Origin: Anaspis maculata
Taxonomy: Eukaryota; Arthropoda; Insecta; Coleoptera; Scraptiidae
Assembly: GCA_949128115.1 (NCBI GenBank)
Contig: OX421963.1
Span: 77,495,635-77,559,634, forward strand
Direction of reading: 5' to 3'
DNA: 64,000 nucleotides
Shown: positions 49,201-58,200 of the stretch, in pieces
Layout of the letters: each line of letters begins with the position of its first letter
Numbering within the stretch: position 1 is the stretch's first letter
Notes under the pieces: generated by a model
The model's input: the letters and a program-made list of their open reading frames with translations, nothing else
Database searches by the model: none
What the model was told of the DNA's origin: nothing
Position numbers and translations under genes: made by a program

Positions 49201-52200
49201 ATTTGTACTTGGCAGTAATTGACCGGAGACATTCATTTAATCTAACATCACAAAATTGCATGTTTCGATCGAAGAAGAGATTACATGGAACTGTTAATAG
49301 AACAGGATGTGCATGGTCATGCTAAGTCGACGTCTTTTCCTCACAAAACCCTCAAGTAATGCCGCTTCTACCAAGTGAGATGATAATAATAAGCTAATAA
49401 GATAATTATTAAGATTACGAGCTAAAAAATCATCGAAATCAAATGGATGCTTTCTTTCTAATCGTTCAATCCAATTATTGCTTAACTGACTAAGTCACCA
49501 ATAGAAATCTTGATTTCAGAAGAGACATTAAAAGAATAATTGATGAGCTAAAGATTTCATGGTCGAATAATTACCACCAAGTGTAAGCCCCGGTTGCAAT
49601 GGTTAATTTTCTCTGATGAATTCTAGACTATTGACGGTTGATTAACCACGGAAAATGCACACAAGCTGTTGTGAACCAAAAATTTTTTCCTGCTGCGTTT
49701 TTCATTGATCATAATGCTGAAATTCACCAAAGAAAATTTCCAGTCGACTATTCATGTTAGAATTCTTTGGTCCAACCGGGGGTAAATAACTTCGACTGTC
49801 GTTGTTGGTGTAATGGACTTGACTTGTGTAACTATGGGTCGAGTTACTCAGCAGATCTTTCACATCCTACATATTATGGTATAAACTAAAAGAATATATG
49901 GAAATTTCAGGTATGACAACGACGATCTGCACTGCTTTGAGTTGAACACTACCGGGAAAAGCAGAGGAGGACACATTTACGGCACGAGAGACATCTCGGA
50001 GAGACGAGTATGGATGCAGTGCATCGCCGAGAGTCTCACAAAGAAGTTCAGCACGAAAATTACCACAGATTATACCAGAATGGGCTGGGCGTACCTCAGA
50101 GAAGGTTTGTTTTTTCACAGTTTGAAGTATTAAACAAAAAGCTTTATCGTCACGAAGGATCCATGAATAAAAAAGAACTTACCCTCATTAAGGATCCATG
50201 GATTTTGCGATAACTTCACTTGAGTCGCTGAAATTTCTCTCGTTTCCTTCAAATCCTACAAATATAAAACTTCCGGTGTAAAGCTTCTACAAAAATATAT
50301 TGGATTTTCCACAAACCAAGTAACTAGAGTTGTTCCACAGTCCACAGTGCTTTCCTCTGTTGTTTTTCAAACAACTCAAAACCTTCCAGTTGAGCAAACT
50401 TTTAAGAATTATTTTATATCGATTGTACTTCATTTTGATGGCAAGCAATGCTTTCTTGCTCTTTCGAATGTTTTAATTCTGTCTTCAAAAATGTATCACA
50501 TTTACAATCTTCACAAAGAAAAAATACAGAAACAGTTGAAAGTTGAAACCTCAGAAATTTATCAAAACAGACTACGCCACTGGAATATTATGCCAAGCAG
50601 CGTTTCTATTACCCTCCTTCAAATTCCTATCAATGACCTTTATTTCTTTCTTCCCTTCCCATTCTTGAAACCTTGTTATAATAATCGCTGTTGTAAAATG
50701 TGGTTGAATACAAAGTGTTTGTTTACAAACCTATTCTAGTAGCAAATACAAAGGACTATTGTCACGCACTGTCATCCCCTTTACAGTGATGGTCGACTAC
50801 CGTAGCGTGGTTTGCGTGGTCGAGTTGAGAACTGGAATTTTTTAGTCTTTCGAATAATATAAAGAAATCTTCATTGAAAACACTTGAGAAAAGTAATGGA
50901 TCACATTAAAAATGCTTATAATTAAGTAGTCACCTTTTCAGGAGAACTGAAGAACAAAATTACATGTGCGATACATGGTTTACTTCAAAATGAAAGTTCT
51001 ACTATGCCGGAAAAAGTTGGCATTCCTATTAGAAAAAAAATGAATGGTTGCCATTTTCGGTTAAACCATAAAAGTAAAAGTATTGCTTTCCACGAAATTA
51101 AAATACGTTTTTTATAAAATTAATTCTTGAAAAAAGAATTACGTTAAATCTAATACGCTAATTGTAAGAGGCCGTTCCATTATATATGAACACCTCCTAT
51201 ATACGCGAGCTGAATGTGAATTGAGGAATATTGGATAAGAAATGGAAGGAAAGGTGTCTCCGCCACCAGGAGCATCATCTCGAACTGAATAACGCTTTCT
51301 ATTTATTTCAAAAACAAAAGTTGGAAATACTGCAAAACATCCTCTCGTTACTGTGAGTTATGGAAAAATCAAATTATTGTGTTAATGTGACGGCAGGAAA
51401 CGAGAGGTGCAACAGATACACAGTTGAAAAATCACTGCAAAGGCCAATCTCCTCCTCAACCCAATCCAACATTGTTGTGCCGCTCATTTATTTTGTTGTT
51501 GTTTAAAATGCAACCCAAGAGCATAATTAACCATTAAATTTGTTGTCGGCTGTAGGTTGTTTGACCCTGTAAATAAAGTTCAAAGGCTTTTTGATGCGCA
51601 CTTTTTTTTTCAAACTTCCTTCGCTTGTAACTCATCTGGACTGAAATAGAAATAATATTTATTCATCCAACTAATAGCACTAAGTGAACTAATGCGCGGT
51701 TTTTGCCTCGGTTTTAGTAGTTTCTTTCTATTATCAAAAAAATTGTTTATTTGTAGAAATTTGATGGATTTGTTATTGTTAATTCAGGTGTCAGCGGTAA
51801 ATGGCTTGGAGCTTGGATCATGCTGAGCCATCGAAATTTGTACTACGCCATGGACAATCAGCCAATCAAATCGATGGATTTGAGAAAAGTCCGTTGCATC
51901 GTGCCGCAGGTGTACCAAGAGAACGACAATAATCCAAGGACCAACGATAAAGGGCCCAATATGGTGGTCGATAGTCCGAACATGACGCTATATCTTAGGA
52001 TGTGGACCAGTAGAGAGACCAAGGTATATTTTTTAATAAGGAAGTGAAACATTAAAAATGTAGTCGCTGATTTACATTAGAATAGTTGAACAACGTGTAT
52101 TTAGTTTTGTAGTTTAGTTGAAAGAAAAGTTGGAAAATTTGGTTCTAATTCACAAAGTGTTTCAATAGCATGCAAGGCCCAGAAGAAGGTAATTGAAGCA

Positions 52201-55200
52201 TTTATTATATGCCTTTGATTGTACTTTTTTGCCTTTTTTCTCTACCTGGAAAGTGACAAAAAAAGCCTAACTCTTATTGCGATGAAATTTTGACGTTTAC
52301 TACCGTGAGCTCAATTCTGTAATTTCTTAAGACTTGTAACGACAATTTTTGGTATTGTATCCAGACAAAAAGGATTCTGATTGTTTTTTGTTTGCATACT
52401 GCTGGTATGGTATGAGTGTGTAATCGCGCGTCAAGACCAAGAAATCTGGTCAAGCCAAATCACTTCTGGCGTGTGGATTTTCACATAAATCTTTCTAGAT
52501 ATGCTGTTAAATAAGCTGGTGAAATAATTACTGTATTTGCTGCTAACAGATGTGACGTCCTGCGCGAACAATAATTGAAATTACCGAAACTATCAATTGA
52601 AAGTACTCTCATTATTCCCAAAAATGTAGCTAGGTCATCAAACTAATTCACTTAAAATCTGCAGGTGTGGTGCCATATAGTAAAACTGGCAGCTCACAAC
52701 AATGGCGCCAATTTGGACCAGCAGCAGCTTACCAAGAACAACATTCCAGTGTTAGTCGAAAAGTGCATCAATTTTATTTATGCACATGGTGAGTGTTGTC
52801 ATTTTCTTTTTATGTTGAAACCTCTGCCCTCTGATTCACAAGCAGTCGCATTTTTGTAAGTATGTTCCTACCGTGAGAATAATAATTTTGCTGTTGAGAA
52901 TAGAATTACTTTTAGAAAGAATATATACATTAAGTCCAGTGGATAATGTGCTGCTTGTGAGTGAGGTAACAGTATTAGTATTCAGCGAGATACCGTATGA
53001 TCAAAAATTTTCCTCCTCTCTAGGCAGGCTGTGGTCTGGCCAAAATCAGCCTCGTTTGCCTGCCAATGACCAGACCACAGCCTGCCTAGAGGAGGAAAGT
53101 TTTTGATCATATGGTATTATGTACAATAGATAACATGTAGAGGGCGATTGCTTCGCTAGTATGGCATGAATGTCAATAGTGACAACGTGAGATGTCAATG
53201 TCAAGTGCCATCTATGCGTTCTGAAATTGAATCAAACTAACTTTGAACCTTGATCAAATGAAAAAAGAGAATAAGAAGAAATATTTTTATGTTTGGAAAA
53301 TAAAGGGGGGTTAATTTTGTTATTATTATTATCTTAAACCGACATACTTCTTAGCAAAAAAAAACTTTGAGAAGTGGGATAAAATTTGCACCACTGTACC
53401 TCGAGGATGTAAAACTGAAGGGGTTTATATCATAATCCACCATACTTCAAAGAGTTAAGCGAATTACGCGCAATCACTTCATTGCAACCATCAAAACATT
53501 TCAGATATAATTTTTTTCCACTGCAAAAAAAGCGACAGAAATGGCATTCCTGTAAAATTTCAACAGCCTTCAGAACCTAGAAACAAGCAGAAATTGGCTT
53601 CATGATTGGCTCAGTTTTTGTGTCTGTAAATCTTGCTTTATTTTATTGTGATTTATCGACTGACATACGTCTCGTTTTACAACACAACCTACACAGTCAA
53701 AGTTATATTACCAAAAAACACTTGAAGAAATAACATTATATGGCAGACGCCCGTTGTAACATTGCTAAGTTAGTCATCAGCTCCGTCTTTGGCCAATTTC
53801 AACTGACCAGACCTCAACTCACAGACATGCATATCATTACTTATACAGCCTTTCAGTTGCAAACATCTATCACAAGCAGCTCTAATGACACGATTCACAA
53901 ATCAGAAATCCATTTGGCCAACCGTCCAGTATCAGTCGCGTTCAACCCACTGGCAAAACGGCTGAGCCTTCGTAAGGAAGAAATCTAGTATTTAGTAGTT
54001 ATAACCTGATTGAATTATTGGCATGTTTGCTGGGGCTTTTGATGAATACGGCCTTACGTAAGGACTCCTGCAGGGCTGCGATTCGAATCGGTCTTAATTA
54101 TTTAGTATGCCGTCAGGCCGCGAGTAGACCGGTATAGCAGTACCCGGCGCCTCCACCATGTCGCGTCTAAAGGAGCTTTGCCCTTCTAGCGGGCGTTTGT
54201 AAGGAGTTTCGACTTTCAAGATGTACTGCATTCTACTTCAGCATTACAAAGCTAGTTTACACGCTAAATACTCACCTGATACCTTCTTACATCGCTTGGT
54301 CATATTTACCCACTTGGGTACCATTCACTCTACCCCAATATGGCGGTACTGGAATCCAAGTGATTTAATGATTTAAATTAGTGAAACTATGGAGCTACTA
54401 GTTTCAAAAATGGATGGCGGTAGCCTCAAGCAGTAATATGCCAAACGACACGGTAATGAAAATACAGTTTGGAAGGGATGCCGCAGCGTCTGCTTGATCT
54501 GCTAAATGATGACTTTGTGGTGATGATTATGACGTTGATGGAGAGTTTCTTTTTTTCACAGGCAGCATGTCGGAAGGAATCTACAGGCGTCCGGGCATTG
54601 GTTCAGCCGTGGCCGAAATCCTGACCAAATTCCGGAAAGACGCCTGGGCCGTCCAGCTGATCCGCGACAAATACACCGAATACGACGTGGCCACGGCCCT
54701 GAAGCGGTTTTTCAGAGACCTGCCCGAGCCTTTACTCAGCAGCAACCAACGGAAGTATTTCTATCAAGTGTCTTGTAAGTATTTATCTACCTCTAAACTG
54801 TTTGCTATTTGCTCAAGTTTTGTAATTCTAATTTCTTCTTTTTTTTTCGAATTACAGTGCTGCAAAATGAAGAAGAAAAAACGCGAATGTACAAAGCCGG
54901 CCTGGACCAGCTGCCTGCGATCTCTTTCAAGACTGCCAAGAAACTTTTTGGGCATTTGCATTTTATCGCTTCGCAATCCGGTAAAAATTTGATGACCACC
55001 GATAACTTGGCGTCGTTCTGGGGTCCCACTTTGATGCACTATGATGTAAGTTTGTTGAAATATCTAAACGTGCAAAGATCGCGGAATGCATGAAAAATGG
55101 CCTGAGCTGTAGGATCGTCATTCAATTTTCAAAACTTCGAACATCAAAATTCACTGGTTCACAACCAGCTATATATGCTTCTGAGCGACGATAGTCAAAC

Positions 55201-58200
55201 TTTTTCCTTCAAAAAGCGACGTATACCTTTCTATTCTAGCTGATTCTGATGAGGAATTGTGTCGGAGTTCAGCGATCAATAATACTGTTGCGGATTTCGC
55301 GTTGGATTCTTTTATAACTGAGACGATCGTTTAAAACACACAGTTTATTACTTCGTACTGTATAAATACACGTCAGTTATTATTTGCGCCTAGGTGAGTC
55401 GCTTCAACTTCGCCTTTCCGCTCGTTGTCGCTTTGGATTTTAAACTGGTCATATCGGTCGGTGCGTTATTTACCTCCGACTGTTACTCTGGAACTTTCCA
55501 CCGGTTCTCCGACAAATTCCACATTGATCGCGGCATATGGCTTCGAGGCGACTCTCGAACAATCCAACACCTTTCGCCTGCATTGCCAGCGTGCTCTGGA
55601 GCGGCGCCTCCGCCAACTGGACAGATGTGTTCTATCCGCCTGTTGATAACTCCGTGTGAATCAAATGGCTCAAACCATCGAGTTAGTTCTCGAATGCACT
55701 CGATGCACTAGAGCTTCGCAATAGGGTCCTTGCACGATTTTTATTTTATTGCCTCCAATGATTTTTTGGTAGCCAAATAGCACCACAGACTGAACGGTTT
55801 TTCGAAAATTTTGATATATTATTTTATTTCGTAAATTTAAAACACAAAAACTGTTGGGCATGCAACTTCCATGCACCGATGTGTCAGCTGCGGGATGACG
55901 TCATCGTGCCCCGGGCTGGGGCTACTTGATTCCACACTAACAGATTGCGACTACGAATTTTAAATGTTTGACATAATCTCACTGTCACCGTCTCAGACGT
56001 CTGTGGGGCTAACGCTCAATTCAGGTTGAAAAGCGTGCAGCACGAGCTTGGGGATAGCCCTGACACGTGAGCAAGGGCGACGGCGCTGTTCGTGGCTTCA
56101 AAATCGAAATAGGTCTGTAAAATGAAGAAGATTTGAATTTTCGCGGTGTTTCAGGGCGCAGGGCTGCACCTCGCAAGAAAAAATCTTGCAAACGAAAAAT
56201 AGAACTTTCGGGTTGACGTCATCGTGGTCATACAAAATCATTGTAGAAGCGACCGCGTTTTTGGCGCGAAAAAAATCAAACTTTGATCTTAATTTGATGA
56301 ATCCATTTTTTTGAATTTTTTTTTTTTGGGCGGAAATTATTGTGGATAACGTTTTGGATGATTTTATGAGGTAATCGTCTCAATATAAAATTCATGCAAG
56401 GACCCTATTCATAACACTGTGTTTGAAGGGTCTAGAAGAACTGCGTGTTCTTTCGAATGCACGAGAGAATCGTCACTCGTAACAACACTTTATTCAACAT
56501 ATTGACGACATTGGCTCTAAATTAGCAGGTATGGCCAAAAAAATAGTTTTGGTTAATTTTGAGCTGATTTTCTTGCAAAGCGTTCAAGTGTGCCTTGATT
56601 AACCATTAGAATGTTGATCGAAATGATGAAATCATTCCAAGAAAACTACAACTAAGATTGCCTTTAGAGACAAACTTCAACATTTTACGAAAAAATGAAC
56701 TAAAAAGTAACCAAACTTCAAATTTTTGGCCCTAATAATTGTTTTTGAGTTCAACGATGTCAAACATCGTTGAACTCAAAAACAATTTCACATCAGGAAA
56801 GAGAAAAAATGAAAAGGGACACGTCGCCAGTTCGCCACTTGAAAAAAAAAAAAGATTATTGTTCCTCAGAAGCATTACGAATAAACATTTTTATGGACTG
56901 TCATTGTAGCTGGCTTTGTATTATTCAATTGAATGAATTGAATGTTTGAGTCTTGGAAATTAATTGACAAAAATAACGACCCTACTGCTTAATATTTTTC
57001 ATGCCTCCTGTTAGTTGTGGTTTTGTAGTTATAACACTAATAATTATCTCATTGTTATTTTATTCATTTACAAGGACAAGGACTCAGTTTCTCATTCCAC
57101 TCACACCCAAGATGCAGCGGTCGTCAAACAGCTGATCGCCATGTATCCAACGATTTTCCCGGAAGATCCTGCAGAGATTGAACAGGAAAAATTGATGCTG
57201 AAGGTGCTGGAAAAGTACTCGAAATCCCCGCAGGGAGCCGTCAAAGACAAAATGGCCGGTGATTTCAGAGTTTGGATCTATTTGCACAACAAGGAAGGGA
57301 AGACTTTCAATGTTTCTGTAAGTTGATTGCAAAGTTTCAAGTTTTTCTTTTTCAATTCAAATAAAGATATCAAATATTCATTATTAGAAAGAGTTGGTAG
57401 GCACTTTTAGAGAAATGAGTATCAGGCCCAAATTGCCGAATTCTGGTTTCCAAACACCAGATTCCGTTAGTTCTACCCAGCTAACTGGTCCCAATGCTGT
57501 AACGTGGCCTCTCTATAAGTGCATACCCTGTTTTCATGAAAGCGCACGGGACAAGAATTGATTTTTCATGTAATTTTTACAGATCGGTCCGAACAAAACG
57601 GCTTACGATGTCTGCGTGGAACTCAGTGCCAAAGCTGAAACTCAGGTTCATTTATTGATACTTGAAGAAGTGGTTTTGGGCGATAAACTGACCCGACCAG
57701 TACATCACACTGAAAAGGCAAGTAGTTACGTAATACTAGAACTTGAAAGTCGTTTATTCCACACTATAGTGGATTTCTTTATGTCCAGGAATTTTCAGCT
57801 CTGCAAATAAGAACCCTAATATTTACAAAATATTAGGTACTGCTCTATAGTACACTCGGCAGCAAAAATAGCGCCCACTTAATTAATGACGAAGACGACA
57901 ATTGGCCAGCAGGTCCCGTAGTAGATAGATTTACTCGAGATGAATAAAGCAATGCCGTCCTTGTAGAGATCTAAGTAAACAAACCGGGTGTTGGGCCGAC
58001 GGTATTTTGTGTTCTCCACCACAATCAAACGTGACAATATCCAAATACTTTGTGTTTAGTTTGCAACAGTTCTAAGTCTAATCGTATTGGTGCAAAATGG
58101 CGAGTCCAGTCCTTTTCGGCAATTACATTGTTAAGCGCTTGAATAGTTCATTAAAGGGCAATACAATGATAACAAGGGTAGCATTGCTCCATTCATCTCG

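Larger units (their letters stand above)
44123..49910 (+). other. Intron 2 of the RhoGAP gene (5.8 kb)
   Basis: Contains three MITE-like insertions between 44.9 and 45.9 kb, a block (47.3-47.5 kb) duplicated in intron 3, and a fold-back at 47891-48501. No exon was seen elsewhere in it. Confidence 0.6.

Noticed and set aside
53740..53988. 82-codon frame in intron 5
   Set aside because: No domain and no splice-site context compatible with the flanking RhoGAP exon phases. Skipping it leaves the RhoGAP domain continuous.
54776..54992. Read-through of RhoGAP exon 6 into the next segment
   Set aside because: The open frame runs through an 83-bp intron by chance. Splicing 54774/54858 restores the RhoGAP sequence after YFYQVS.
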